Below, one piece after another: positions 42,341 to 55,495 of a DNA stretch of 64,000 nucleotides; the first letter of the stretch is position 1; the number at the start of each line of letters is the position of its first letter. Source of the stretch: Sipunculus nudus (lineage: Eukaryota; Annelida; Sipuncula; Golfingiida; Sipunculidae); NCBI GenBank assembly GCA_026874595.1, contig CM049316.1, positions 63,593,176 to 63,657,175 on the forward strand, in the 5' to 3' direction. The position numbers were made by a program, and so were the translations under genes. The notes beneath the pieces are model-generated. The model was not told where the DNA came from. It worked only from the letters and a program-made list of their open reading frames with translations, and did no database searches.

Positions 42341-44425
42341 ATAGTGTTGTTATTAGTAGCCATCCTATACAAGATAATCCATTTTTGGACAGAAATAAAA
42401 ATAAAGGAAGTCCAACTGAATCCTTGGCAGTTCTCCTATTCTTGAGTGCTGGAAATAAGAAAAGCACTGAAAATGAAACTTGAAGAGTTGAACGTCCAGA
42501 ATGCCGAAATGCAAGCGAAGCCGCGTTCGTGTTAGACAGAGACCCGACCTCTGGGTAAGGGAGACGTGACCTTTCATTCCTGGACAAATAGGTCGGCCTG
42601 AGGACATCTTCAAGTCTGATGATGGCTTAAATTAGGGCTGTCCTTGAAGAAAAAAGGCAGTCGGTCAGCCTGCGTCCGGGAATTATAAAATTCCAAGAAG
42701 TCCTGCCCATCACGGATTAACTGTAATGTCCCCTTCGTGTAATGTGAAATTTAATATATGTTAAAAATTGGAATCTTTGGTTAAAAAAGGAAAGCAGGGA
42801 TTTTTAAGGAGTCTGAAGTAGTAAGTAATAAGATAAAAAATTGTGAGGCCCTAGTTCCGTGGTGGGTTAGGACTTTATATATAAAACTATTTACTGGCAT
42901 GAGAAAGGGGTGCTGTCAAATTTTTTGGCGCCTGCCGCACGTTTGTGAATAAAACGGTACACTTGACACGGGCGCGATGGAAATTTTAGAGGAAAGGTAG
43001 TAATCCCAAGCCGTAGTTGAGTTGTTTTGACCCCAGAGTTTGCAGTCCTAGCTGAAATAGGCATGGGACGGGCTCTTTTTTAAACCCGGAACGCCAGAAG
43101 AGGCTGGAGATTGAATGAAGGATTGGGCCATTTTTTTATCCGAAAAACCTGGGAATTGACAATTAAAAAAAATGACAGGGACCTTCTTAGCCCGTTCCAG
43201 CTCAGGGAACGGTCATTAGAATATTGTCGGGAATCCATATTATCCTACCTGTGGGCTGGGACGGTCCAGAAAACCGCAATTATACGGGTATCCATAAAAT
43301 TGTATGTCAATTTTTGTCATTAATAAATACATATACATCTATAACGCGGACAGCTGGAGAATTCGCGGAGAATTCATCATGATGATATTATTAAATGTGA
43401 GCAAAGGTACAATTTATGTTTTGTATCATATTTCCTTAAGAACCTGTAATTTTGATATCCTGCATGGTTTTGTTACGGTTTGCACAGTAAACTGTTGAAA
43501 AAATATATAGTGTTTAGCGTTTTCGTCTGATGTAAGATCGGTAGTCAATGTTAGCTGGTGATCCAGATTGGTGTTAGTGGCAGTCCCACATTGTTTGCGC
43601 TGGTTATTATTTCGGTAATTTAACAGTGAATAAATGTCTTTAGAGTAATATAGTGGTAGATTTTAAATGATTTTAACGTGTAATTAAAAGTATCATTGCA
43701 TATAAAATCTCTCCGTGAATTGTCCGGGAATTCCCCGCGTTTACATATAAACGCATTTACCAGCCGTATGAATGTTTTTGTCCGCTTTCATAATGTTTGC
43801 CGTGCCCCGGACACAAATTTAAGACGAGATGGACTAAACCCCGCCCCTGTAGGATTGTTTGGACTCTGAAGAAACGAACCCTCGCAGGAAATGCGGTGGG
43901 ACGGGCTCTTTCTTATTCGATGAACGCTCGAAAAGAGTGGTGAATGATTGAAAAAATAGGGTCATTTTCACTGTCATCTTGAATAACGGAATAAATATTT
44001 TTTTTTAAATTCATAGAGACTTGGTCATCCAATAACAGCAGAAAAAAATGTTCTTTCAAATGTTGTGTGGTGTCCATTGTACCCTCGCCCACCGCCGGGA
44101 TCCAAAGAGAAGCCTGGATTTTACTGCAAAAAAAAACACAAACACCCCCCCCCCCCCCCCAAAAAAAAAAAACAAAAACAAAAAAACTTTTATTCATTTT
44201 ATTTTTATTTTTTATTACTGGATGTAATTGAATATCATGGTTTATTTATTAAAAAAATAAGATGCAATTCATTGGATGAAAAGAGATTTTATTAAATATA
44301 TTGATACATGTTTATAACAGTTTGATATTTGATTTTTTTTAATTTATAGACAGACAGTTTGTTACCTCAAATCTGTACTCATGGTCCAACATGCATGTAT
44401 TTGGTGTTCTTAGACCCATTTTAGG
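42341..44425. other. Mixed sequence with a diverged direct duplication
   Basis: A block at about 43015-43140 recurs, diverged, at about 43845-43970 (GGGACGGGCTCTTT, GAATGAAGGATTGGGCCATT versus GAATGATTGAAAAAATAGGG). I see no long terminal repeats or coding region that would make this a retrotransposon. A poly-C run followed by poly-A lies at about 44145-44187. No gene supported. Confidence 0.4.
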
Positions 44426-46560
44426 GTGTATATCCATGATAACAAGATAATATTACCTTGTTCCCACCAGCAAACATTTCAAGCCCCCAGAAAGCTGATT
44501 TCAGCTGAGGACAGTATATGGCTTATTATACACAGGCAAATAGTGTTTTGGACCACCTCATCTCCACCAGACTCATCACACACACCTGGTTTGGCTATCA
44601 TTGCAATCCATTTACACCCACTGGCTGGAATCTCAAAGCATTGGGTTCAAATCCCTCAGAAAAAAAATTAGGGCCAGTTTGAATTTCCAAATCTGGACAC
44701 AGTGGACATAGTGATATACAGAAAAAATCCATTTTTTCCCCTCAAATCTGTACTGATGGTCCCACAAACCTGGTTTTGGTGTCATTAGGCCCACTATAGT
44801 GTGTATATACAGGGAAACAAGATAATATTACCCTGTTCCCAAAAACAAAAATTTCATGCCCCCAGAAACCTGATTTCAGGCCAGTTTATGCTTATACACA
44901 GTCAAATAGGTTCTGGCCCCCCTCATCCCCACAAAACTCAACACACACTCCTGGTTTGGGTATCATTGCAATCCATTTACACCCACTGGCTGGCATCACC
45001 AAGCATTTGGCTCAACTCCCTCAGAAAAAAAATTAGGGCCAGTTTGAATTTCCAAATCTGGACACAGTGAACATAGTGATATACAGAGAAAATCCATTTC
45101 CCCCCCCCCCCCCCTCAAATCTGTACTGATGGTCCCACAAACCTGGTTTTGGTGTCATTAGGCCCAGTTAAGGGGGTGTATATACAGGGAAACAAGATAA
45201 TATTACCCTGTTCCCACAAACAAAAATTTCATGCCCCCAGAATCCTGATTTCAGGCCAGTTTATGCTTATACACAGTCAAATAGGTTCTGGCCCCCCTCA
45301 TCCCCACAAAACTCAACACACACTCCTGGTTTGGGTATCATTGCAATCCATTTACACCCACTGGCTGGCATCACCAAGCATTTGGCTCAACTCCCTCAGA
45401 AAAAAAATTAGGGCCTGTTTGAATTCCCAAATCTGGACACAGTGAACATAGTGATATACAGGGAAAATCCATTTTTTTTTACCTCAAATCTGTAATGATG
45501 GTCCCTAAAACATGGTTTAGGTGTCATTAGGCCCAATTCAAGGTGTATATACAGGGAAACAAGATAATATTACCCTGTTGACACAAACAAGAATTTCAAG
45601 CCCCCAGAAAGCTGATTTCAGGCCAGTTTATGCTTATACACAGTCAAATAGGTTCTGGCCCCCCTCATCCCCACAAAACTCAACACACACTCCTGGTTTG
45701 GGTATCATTGCAATCCATTTACACCCACTGGCTGGCATCACCAAGCATTTGGCTCAACTCCCTCAGAAAAAAAATTAGGGCCAGTTTGAATTTCCAAATC
45801 TGGACACAGTGAACATAGTGATATACAGAGAAAATCTATTTCCCCCCCCCCCCTCAAATCTGTACTGATGGTCCCACAAACCTGGTTTTGGTGTCATTAG
45901 GCCCAGTTTAGGGTGTATATACAGGGAAACAAGATAATATTACCCTGTTCCCACAAACAAAAATTTCATGCCCCCAGAAACCTGATTTCAGGCCAGTTTA
46001 TGCTTATACACAGTCAAATAGGTTCTGGCCCCCCTCATCCCCACAAAACTCAACACACACTCCTGGTTTGGGTATCATTGCAATCCATTTACACCCACTG
46101 GCTGGCATCACCAAGCATTTGGCTCAACTCCCTCAGAAAAAAAATTAGGGCCTGTTTGAATTCCCAAATCTGGACACAGTGAACATAGTGATATACAGGG
46201 AAAATCCATTTTTCCCCCTCAAATCTGTACTGATAGTCCCACAAACCTGGTTTTGGTGTCATTAGGCCCAGTTTAGGGTGTATATACAGGGAAACAAGAT
46301 AATATTACCCTGTTCCCACAAACAAAAATTTCATGCCCCCAGAAACCTGATTTCAGGCCAGTTTATGCTTATACACAGTCAAATAGGTTTTGGCCCCCTT
46401 CATCTCCACCAGACTCTTCACAAACACCTGGCTTGGGTTTCATTGCAATCCATTCACACCCACTGGCTGGCATCTCCAAGCATATAGCTCAACTTCTTCA
46501 GAAAAAAATATAGACCACTTTAAAGTTTATCAAATCTGGTCATAGTGGTTTATGCAGAAA
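44426..46560. repeat. About 370-bp tandem array, six copies
   Basis: GTGTATATACAGGGAAACAA (first copy GTGTATATCCATG) starts at 44426, 44801, 45177, 45543, 45913 and 46278. The middle copies are nearly identical; the first and last are diverged, as expected at array edges. Length differences come mainly from C/T homopolymers near TCCATTT. Each unit has a TTTCAGGCCAGTTTATGCTT block and GGTTTGGGTATCATTGCAAT. The reading frame MYIQGNKIILPCS... repeats with it but shows no sign of protein-level constraint. Confidence 0.9.
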
Positions 46561-46739
46561 TCAATTGTTCTGATCTCAAATCTGAAATAGTGGTCATAGA
46601 ACATTGGTTGGTTCTTGTATGATTTTATTCAATTTACAATCAATATGCAGGAAAACCTGGCATTTTATTTTACTTCAATACACCAACAATAAACAATCTA
46701 AGGACAAGTGAACAGGCTACCATACATATCTTAGGGAAA

Positions 46740-48470
46740 GGAAAACAGCAAAGGTTGTTTACATTGAGGACACATGGCAACTAGGTGGTTGGCGCTGGTC
46801 TGTGAAGCTTACGAAGCAGCAATCAAAGGAAGACGATAACAACACAATAGAAGTCTTCTTCATGGGCCATCGCACACCCATAGAACACGGCTCCAACTGT
46901 CAAGTGTAATGCCCCTGCCGACATTTACTATCACATACTGCCGCCACTTATGGTCACGGCAATAGGATGTACTTTTTTATTTGAAGAAAAAACGATCCCA
47001 GATTTGACGAAACTTACAATATAAACACATAATGTGACCGAGAGTGTTAGACGCTATCGAATGCTGAAAACTAAAGGTCTTCAGCATTAAAATAACAGAA
47101 TTATAGGCGTATCTTTGAATGGTCCCATGTTCTCGTTTGACAAGAAATGATGCGAGATATGACGAGATATTCAATTTTGTCACTTCAAACTAGTCAAGTG
47201 AATCTCGAACAATAGAAAAATAAAATCTCTGGCATTCAAATGACAGAGATATTGACATTTGTTCGAATTCTCGAATATTCTCGTTTGGCGGGAGATGGTA
47301 CGAGATGTGGCGAGATATAAGTTATTATCTTGTTAAGCTCCCAAAACGCAACAAAATGCTGAAAACTGCTCCTCTTTAGCCGAAAAGGTGACCAAGTTAT
47401 ATGCATTTCTGTGAAATCTCGTAATTTCTCGTTTGACGGAAAACAGAGCGAGATTCTACGAGACTTGCAATTAACTGCATTAGTGGCAAGGGAATGCTAC
47501 CTCATGCAGAAAACTAGACACTTGTAGTATAAATATTAACAGAGATAGAAGCAAAAAACTTATTATTTTCAGATTGCCAAGTTTTACCCCAAAATTTGGT
47601 TACCATGGTAACAGCAGCGCAAAGCTACATGTACGCAGGAATAAGCCGACGATCCTAGTTTCAGATAAGACAGTAAACATTGTGCCACGTTTAATATTTT
47701 TTTTGGTATTGCAGAAAAATGGTAAGTTGCAGTGTTTCCAGTACCACGCCCCCTGGTGGCTAATTTAAAAAAATGAAAAAACAAGTTCGAGATAATACAG
47801 AAAAACAGAAAATATGTCACTTTTAGAACCTTAGCTGTAAAACTGACACCTCTAAATCGTTTTTAATGAAATCTTGAAAAGTCTCATTTGGCGACAAATG
47901 GCACGAGATTTTGCGAGACTCCCGTTAATTTTCCATAGAGCATATTAAATGCTACACAATGCAAAAAACTAGACCTCTCTAACTTAAAAAATGAAAAATT
48001 TTGAGTGAAATTTTCGAATTTTCTGATTTTCCCCCAAAAATACGTTACGATGGTAACAATCGACCAGAAAAATTTGCTAGCACTTGGAAAGCTAACATAA
48101 AGAGGAATAAAATGAGCTACAGATTATGCGGCTACGATTATTATTGACAAAGATATGAAGAAAGTAAAAATGTTAGGTTTTTTGGTGACCCTGACCTTGA
48201 CCTTTGACCGATCATGACCAAAAACAATAGGCTCCGAGGAGAACCAATCTTACACTTAATGTATAAGTTTCAGAGCGATTGCTTAAAAACTGTGGCCTGT
48301 AGCGCGTGTACATACAGACAAACAGACAGACAGACAAACAAACAAACAAACATACGCGGGTGACCAACATGCTTGCGAAAATCGAAGATTTCCGGCAAGC
48401 AACAAACAGACATCCGCGACTGACCAACCAGCTTGCGAAAATCGAAGATTTCCGGCAAGCAATAAAGTTG
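46740..48470. repeat. Old, diverged copy of the 1269-bp unit
   Basis: Landmarks of the unit appear in order: GATTTGACGAAACTTACAAT, TTATAGGCGTATCTTTGAAT, CTCGTTTGAC, AGAGATAGAAGC, GGTTACCATGGTAACAGCAG, CACGCCCCCTGGTGGCTA (47745-47762), CTTGACCTTTGACCG (about 48195) and the (GACA)n tract with two hairpin units (48315-48466). It also carries extra 149-bp-type monomers at about 47150-47480. It directly precedes the homogeneous array. Confidence 0.7.
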
Positions 48471-51400
48471 TGACTGTGCCTCCAACATGTATGATCATAG
48501 ATGGGGCCCGGAGAGGCCGTCACGCACCGCTGCACACGCCGGCCGCCCACCGTAAGGACCCTGCCGCCACTTGCGGCGACGGCACGTGACTTCGTGGTTT
48601 GGTGAAACACGGCGCGAGATTTGACGAGACTGACAATGCGACCCCTGAATGTGACTGCGAGTGTCAGCCGCTATCCGGCGCTGCAAGCCATGTGTCTGTA
48701 GCGTGAAAAATGACAGAATTATAGGCATTTCTTTGAATGGTCACGTGTTCTCGTTTCACGAGAAACGGCGCGAGATATGACGAGACTTGCGATTGAATGG
48801 CTTAGAACTAGAGGGATGCTGTCTAACGCCGAAAACCAGACCTTTCTATCGCAAATATCAACAGAGATAGAAGCTGGAAAACTCCGAATTTTCAGATTGT
48901 CAAGTTTTACCCCGAAATTTGGTAACCATGGTAACGGCAGCACAAAGCAACATGTGCGAAGGGATAAGCCAATGTTCCTAGTTTTAGATACGACCAAAAA
49001 ATGGTGTCACGTTTAATATTTTTTTAGATATTGCAGAAAAATGATATGTTACAGTGTTTCATGTACCACGCCCCCTGGTGGCTATTTCCAAAAAATGAAA
49101 AATTGATTTCGAGATATTTCTAAACAACACAAAATATGTCATTTTCAAAGTCATAGTTTAAAAAATGCGACCTGTAAGCCATATTTAATGAAATCTCGAA
49201 AATTCTCGTTTGACGAGAAATGGTGCGAGATTTTACGAGACTTTTACTTGTATGATAAAAAGCTTATTTAGTACTATATGATGCAAAAAACTAGAACTCT
49301 CTAGCTTTAAAAATGACAAAGTTAGAAAAATTAGGCCTTTTATTTTCGAAAATCATGAGATTTCCCCCAAAATGTGTAACCATAGAAACAGCAGATTTCA
49401 GCAACATATACATCAGAAGAAAGGCCTTGGAATGCCGATTAAAATGAGCCATGTTTGAAGTGGCTATGACAAATAGTAATGGAGATATGAAGAAAAGAGC
49501 ACTTTAGGAACTTTTGATGACCTTGACCTTGACCTTTGACCTATATTGCCCCAAAACAATAGGCTTCTTGCATTTTTGATTCTACACAAACTGTGAAAGT
49601 TTGAAAGCGATGGGATGAAAATTGCGACCTGTAGAGACTGGACAGACAAACAAACAAACAAACAAACAGACAAACAGACATCCGCGACTGACCAACCAGC
49701 TTGCGAAAATCGAAGATTTCCGGCAAGCAATAAAGTTGTGACTGTGCCTCCAACATGTATGATCATAGATGGGGCCCGGAGAGGCCGTCACGCACCGCTG
49801 CACACGCCGGCCGCCCACCGTAAGGACCCTGCCGCCACTTGCGGCGACGGCACGTGACTTCGTGGTTTGGTGAAACACGGCGCGAGATTTGACGAGACTG
49901 ACAATGCGACCCCTGAATGTGACTGCGAGTGTCAGCCGCTATCCGGCGCTGCAAGCCATGTGTCTGTAGCGTGAAAAATGACAGAATTATAGGCATTTCT
50001 TTGAATGGTCACGTGTTCTCGTTTCACGAGAAACGGCGCGAGATATGACGAGACTTGCGATTGAATGGCTTAGAACTAGAGGGATGCTGTCTAACGCCGA
50101 AAACCAGACCTTTCTATCGCAAATATCAACAGAGATAGAAGCTGGAAAACTCCGAATTTTCAGATTGTCAAGTTTTACCCCGAAATTTGGTAACCATGGT
50201 AACGGCAGCACAAAGCAACATGTGCGAAGGGATAAGCCAATGTTCCTAGTTTTAGATACGACCAAAAAAATGGTGTCACGTTTAATATTTTTTGAGATAT
50301 TGCAGAAAAATGATATGTTACAGTGTTTCATGTACCACGCCCCCTGGTGGCTATTTCCAAAAAATGAAAAATTGATTTCGAGATATTTCTAAACAACACA
50401 AAATATGTCATTTTCAAAGTCATAGTTTAAAAAATGCGACCTGTAAGCCATATTTAATGAAATCTCGAAAATTCTCGTTTGACGAGAAATGGTGCGAGAT
50501 TTTACGAGACTTTTACTTGTATGATAAAAAGCTTATTTAGTACTATATGATGCAAAAAACTAGAACTCTCTAGCTTTAAAAATGACAAAGTTAGAAAAAT
50601 TAGGCCTTTTATTTTCGAAAATCATGAGATTTCCCCCAAAATGTGTAACCATAGAAACAGCAGATTTCAGCAACATATACATCAGAAGAAAGGCCTTGGA
50701 ATGCCGATTAAAATGAGCCATGTTTGAAGTGGCTATGACAAATAGTAATGGAGATATGAAGAAAAGAGCACTTTAGGAACTTTTGATGACCTTGACCTTG
50801 ACCTTTGACCTATATTGCCCCAAAACAATAGGCTTCTTGCATTTTTGATTCTACACAAACTGTGAAAGTTTGAAAGCGATGGGATGAAAATTGCGACCTG
50901 TAGAGACTGGACAGACAAACAAACAAACAAACAAACAGACAAACAGACATCCGCGACTGACCAACCAGCTTGCGAAAATCGAAGATTTCCGGCAAGCAAT
51001 AAAGTTGTGACTGTGCCTCCAACATGTATGATCATAGATGGGGCCCGGAGAGGCCGTCACGCACCGCTGCACACGCCGGCCGCCCACCGTAAGGACCCTG
51101 CCGCCACTTGCGGCGACGGCACGTGACTTCGTGGTTTGGTGAAACACGGCGCGAGATTTGACGAGACTGACAATGCGACCCCTGAATGTGACTGCGAGTG
51201 TCAGCCGCTATCCGGCGCTGCAAGCCATGTGTCTGTAGCGTGAAAAATGACAGAATTATAGGCATTTCTTTGAATGGTCACGTGTTCTCGTTTCACGAGA
51301 AACGGCGCGAGATATGACGAGACTTGCGATTGAATGGCTTAGAACTAGAGGGATGCTGTCTAACGCCGAAAACCAGACCTTTCTATCGCAAATATCAACA

Positions 51401-52190
51401 GAGATAGAAGCTGGAAAACTCCGAATTTTCAGATTGTCAAGTTTTACCCCGAAATTTGGTAACCATGGTAACGGCAGCACAAAGCAACATGTGCGAAGGG
51501 ATAAGCCAATGTTCCTAGTTTTAGATACGACCAAAAAAATGGTGTCACGTTTAATATTTTTTGAGATATTGCAGAAAAATGATATGTTACAGTGTTTCAT
51601 GTACCACGCCCCCTGGTGGCTATTTCCAAAAAATGAAAAATTGATTTCGAGATATTTCTAAACAACACAAAATATGTCATTTTCAAAGTCATAGTTTAAA
51701 AAATGCGACCTGTAAGCCATATTTAATGAAATCTCGAAAATTCTCGTTTGACGAGAAATGGTGCGAGATTTTACGAGACTTTTACTTGTATGATAAAAAG
51801 CTTATTTAGTACTATATGATGCAAAAAACTAGAACTCTCTAGCTTTAAAAATGACAAAGTTAGAAAAATTAGGCCTTTTATTTTCGAAAATCATGAGATT
51901 TCCCCCAAAATGTGTAACCATAGAAACAGCAGATTTCAGCAACATATACATCAGAAGAAAGGCCTTGGAATGCCGATTAAAATGAGCCATGTTTGAAGTG
52001 GCTATGACAAATAGTAATGGAGATATGAAGAAAAGAGCACTTTAGGAACTTTTGATGACCTTGACCTTGACCTTTGACCTATATTGCCCCAAAACAATAG
52101 GCTTCTTGCATTTTTGATTCTACAAAAACTGTGAAAGTTTGAAAGCGATGGGATGAAAATTGCGACCTGTAGAGACTGGACAGACAAACA
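48471..52190. repeat. 1269-bp higher-order repeat array, three copies
   Basis: The start TGACTGTGCCTCCAACATGT lies at 48471, 49739 and 51008 (periods 1268 and 1269). Copies 2 and 3 are identical except near their ends; copy 1 differs by an A-run indel and about one substitution. Each unit contains two or more diverged 149-bp monomers, a GC-rich block (GCACACGCCGGCCGCCCACC), GGTAACCATGGTAACGGCAG, a CTCF-like core (49067, 50336, 51605), TGACCTTGACCTTGACCT plus TTGACCT (from 49518 and equivalents), a (GACA/AACA)n tract and one GCTTGC...GCAAGC hairpin. The third copy is cut at AAACAAA|CTAG at 52200. Confidence 0.95.
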
Positions 52191-52200
52191 AACAAACAAA

Positions 52201-53393
52201 CTAGACGACCAGAGGTCGAACGCTTGCCGGAAATGGCTAGAAATAAGACAGCGAAACAAGCAGGACAAACTGTCGCTTTTCTATCAATTGAATGACTTTC
52301 AGAGCGATTGCTGGAAAGTTTTGCATGTTGAATGAAATATATCACACAAAAGATCATGAAAGTAGACTTGGCTCAAAACAGACAGATATACTGACACATC
52401 TGAGATAACAGACTACCAGAAAAAAAGTTGGGAACGTAAAGCAAAATGGGCTATAGTTTTAGTAGGTAGAGTTTATAGTGTCGGAGGTATGGCCAATATA
52501 TGGTAGCGGCCATATCCCAAACATTAAAAATTTCTTTTGAGACTTTAATGTAAGAAATAAGATATTGTTCCAGTTCCAAAAGGATTCCCTCAAAACTGTG
52601 TCCTGAAAATTGCTAACTGCAAGAAGCAAGGTCCAGCAAAGCAGGCGAAATTTAGGATCACTGACAAACAGACAGACATACTCAAAAAATGACACAAGAA
52701 TAAGACCCGATGACCTACTCAGATTATCGAGTAGACTCAGAGGAAGAAAATAAATCATAGTTTTCAATTGGCTACACTGCTTTTTTAAAGTTGCATTTAC
52801 CCAATCTCTTCTTATAAAACTGGCAGAAACCTACCATAGAATAATTCTTGTAAAGTTTAAACCAATCAGCCTAACAGTTTCATCATAAAACAGAGTATAA
52901 CCTGGAGTCTAAAATTATATTTTTTTCTTGTAAAAAACAGACCAATGCAAGTGGCGCCTCCAATACCTCAATTTCAGATATGACATATGAGACAAATATA
53001 GGTATAAAATTTGGTAATGACAGTTCTAGCCATTTCTGAGATTTTAATTTTAGTTTGCTTTTTTGGCAGATGACTAAGTTCAACCTCCTGTTTAATCTCC
53101 GAACTGAAACCAATCGAACAAACTTGAGATAGATTGTTCAAGAGATCATTTCTTAGAAATATTGGCCTATTTGGCCGGACAGTTTCCTAGAAGAAAATTT
53201 TTAAAGTTTTTTTAGCTTTTTCCCTATAAAATCTCAGTAAATGCAGAAAGCCAAAAATAAACAAAATCCGATAGTGCTTTTCAGATGACTGTTTATTTAC
53301 AAAAAAATTGGTAATGCTAGTTCCTGCCGTTTTTGAGATAACTATGGTTAACCTACAGACGACGGACGACGCTGCACCATAGGGGACTCTTAA
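52201..53393 (-). mobile_element. HINE-like element joined to the 1269-bp array
   Basis: CTAG (52201-52204) and the hairpin CGACC AGA GGTCG are its minus-strand 3' end. 52400-52760 is 330-bp-family sequence with a damaged GCGGCCATATCC motif. Two subrepeats with GGTAATG(A)CAGTTC(T) and TTTNTGAGAT lie at about 53010-53045 and 53310-53345. The other end reads TTAAGAGTCCCCTATGGTGC on the minus strand, followed by CGTCGTCCGTCG. That start is similar to the 22.1-kb element (CATGGTGCAGCATCC). Confidence 0.55.
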
Positions 53394-55495
53394 ATTCTAT
53401 GCATGCCACACATACCAGAGGCCAAAGCGAGGCCAATGGGGAATAACAAAGACACGTGCTTACTTGTCACAGCAGTAACACATGTGCTGATACAGTTTAG
53501 CTCAGCAAGGCAGGTCGTGTCACAGCCTATTCTGTTCTCTCATCCTACTCATTTACTAATTGGACATCAGATGTGATTTTTCATTAGTTTTCATAAGTGA
53601 TCCAGGTAGAAAGAAACAGTGGAAATTACTAATTAATTCATACATCTGGACGAGGGACTCTTTGTGATTGTGTGTTCATATGTTCCTGGTTTGGTCTGCT
53701 GTTTGTTATATTTGTTCATAGAATTAAGTAAATGAACAACCATTTTAGAACAATGATTTTTAATGATCTGTATCAATTTATAAAGGCACATATTAAAATA
53801 TCATTTTTACATTGTCCATGCCCTCATTTGGTTTTGCCTTACCTTTATTATGTACGTGTCAATATATTTTAAAATACTGTGCTGTTTCACAAAATCTGTT
53901 TCCATACACATGCAATTAATTGTACTTTATTATAATAAATAAATAACATAAATAAATAATGATAGAAGACTACCAACATATTTAACTTGATGGTGACATT
54001 TAGCAAAGATCTGCATATAGTTTTTACCAGCCAAGCATTGATCCCCTTACTGGTTTATAGATAATAGATACATTGGTATGTCTCAATTGGTTGAAGGGGC
54101 TTATATTTTGTATTACCAAAACTTAATGTCATCATTTCCTCATTTTTACTTGAGGCCCTCTAAGATGGCATCTGTGGATAGCTTTAAGGCCCTTAAATTA
54201 CATGATTGCGAAACAATTATAGATATATCCCCAAATGACCGGCCTAGACCCACTGCAATTTAAAGAATATTTAACTCATGCAATTCTTGTGTCACCGTTT
54301 CCATTGTTTGTCAATGCAGTTTATGTCTACAGCTGTAGGACACGCCGTCAGTATATTTTAACTCTTTATTCATAACAAATATGAAGTTTTAGTATATGAC
54401 ACATTACTTTTCATATTCGATTTATAAAGAATTTTTGAAGTAACTAACCTGAGTTAAAAGGTGTGGAGCTGGTGAAGTGTTGAGCATTAATTAAAATGAA
54501 TATATTATTCCATAATTCATACCTTACATATTTTTATATTTTTTTCTCAAATTATGTAAAGTCTTGCGGGAAAAAGGTATCATTTATAAAATTCTGTTTC
54601 TGCCCATGCACTAATATAATCCTTGCCATGCCCAGGAACTTACGATATCACTATCTAATGAGGAGCGATATATTTTTTTAAAATGACCTGTGACATAGTG
54701 TTTCACTTGAAAGCTATGTGTTGGTTATGCCACTAAAAATACAGAGTATTTTCTATTGGTGCCAGATACAGCATACCTACATCTATATTTTTAATAGGCT
54801 TGTGAATAGAAAACATTTCATAATTTCATTTCAGAACACTTTTAACAATCACAGAGGCAGACATGTTTCATTTATGCTTTATTAGTCTTCATTAAGTTAA
54901 TGACTTTATAATGGCAGTATAAGCAGCGTACTGCCGAAAGTGTTTTGGTGTGTGTGTCTCTTGGTGCCTACTGTACATGAAACAAGAAACTTAGTATTAA
55001 TGTACACAATCAGAGGAACCATGCACAGACCACCTCATTCTGTGCCGTCTGGAATGTGTATCAGTCAGCACCTGTGCCCGACACTTGTATATCTTGATAT
55101 TTTAATTGACCTCGGGTAATTAATGGCATCCTGTGGTTTAATTCATAGCTAGCATAGACCGTAGAGCCAAGTAGATGTGAGCCCAATTAAGGGTCTTTAA
55201 CTTTATTATGTTAAGAGTCACTGGAAAGTACCTCCCTTACAAGTCGGGTTCTCATTGTGCTCATAGCAGCAGATTCCTTTGGATTTACACTTCTTTCCAG
55301 ATGTTTTTAACAAAATTTGTTTGTAAGAATCCACAAATTTGAAGTGGATAAATGGAACCACTGACAGGTCTGTGTTGCTGTACATAGCCATGGTGAGTGA
55401 GCACATGCTCCCTGTTATTCCCAGTAAGCCTCGCTTTCGCTAGCTGATTAATTATTCATGAGGAATATTAAGAATTCCCTATAGCATAAGCTCAC
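53394..55495. other. Single-copy-looking stretch, no gene supported
   Basis: AT-rich sequence that does not belong to the surrounding arrays. A 62-codon minus-strand frame at 55218-55406 contains a Cys/Lys-rich stretch (GKKCKSKGICCYEHNENPTC) next to a GTAAGG, but it has no partner exon in phase. I leave it uncalled. Confidence 0.45.

Noticed and set aside
43249-43320. Minus-strand frame MTKIDIQFYGYPYNCGFLDR... ending CAG|GTAGGA in phase 0, a possible METTL9 start exon
   Set aside because: Phase and donor fit, but it is only 24 codons, lacks the hydrophobic leader expected of METTL9, and such frames arise often by chance.
42900-43970. LTR retrotransposon suggested by GGCGCC and a duplicated block
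   Set aside because: The duplicated blocks are only about 125 bp and diverged, no TG...CA ends or gag/pol frames were found, and the primer-site match is too short.
48212-51147. Recurrent 98-132-codon frames with RRVQRCVTASPG in the 1269-bp units
   Set aside because: Frames differ in length between near-identical copies and run into the microsatellite; they follow the repeat, not a gene.
55218-55406. Minus-strand exon with a Cys/Lys-rich segment
   Set aside because: Its putative donor is in phase 1, incompatible with METTL9, and no other exon could be joined to it.
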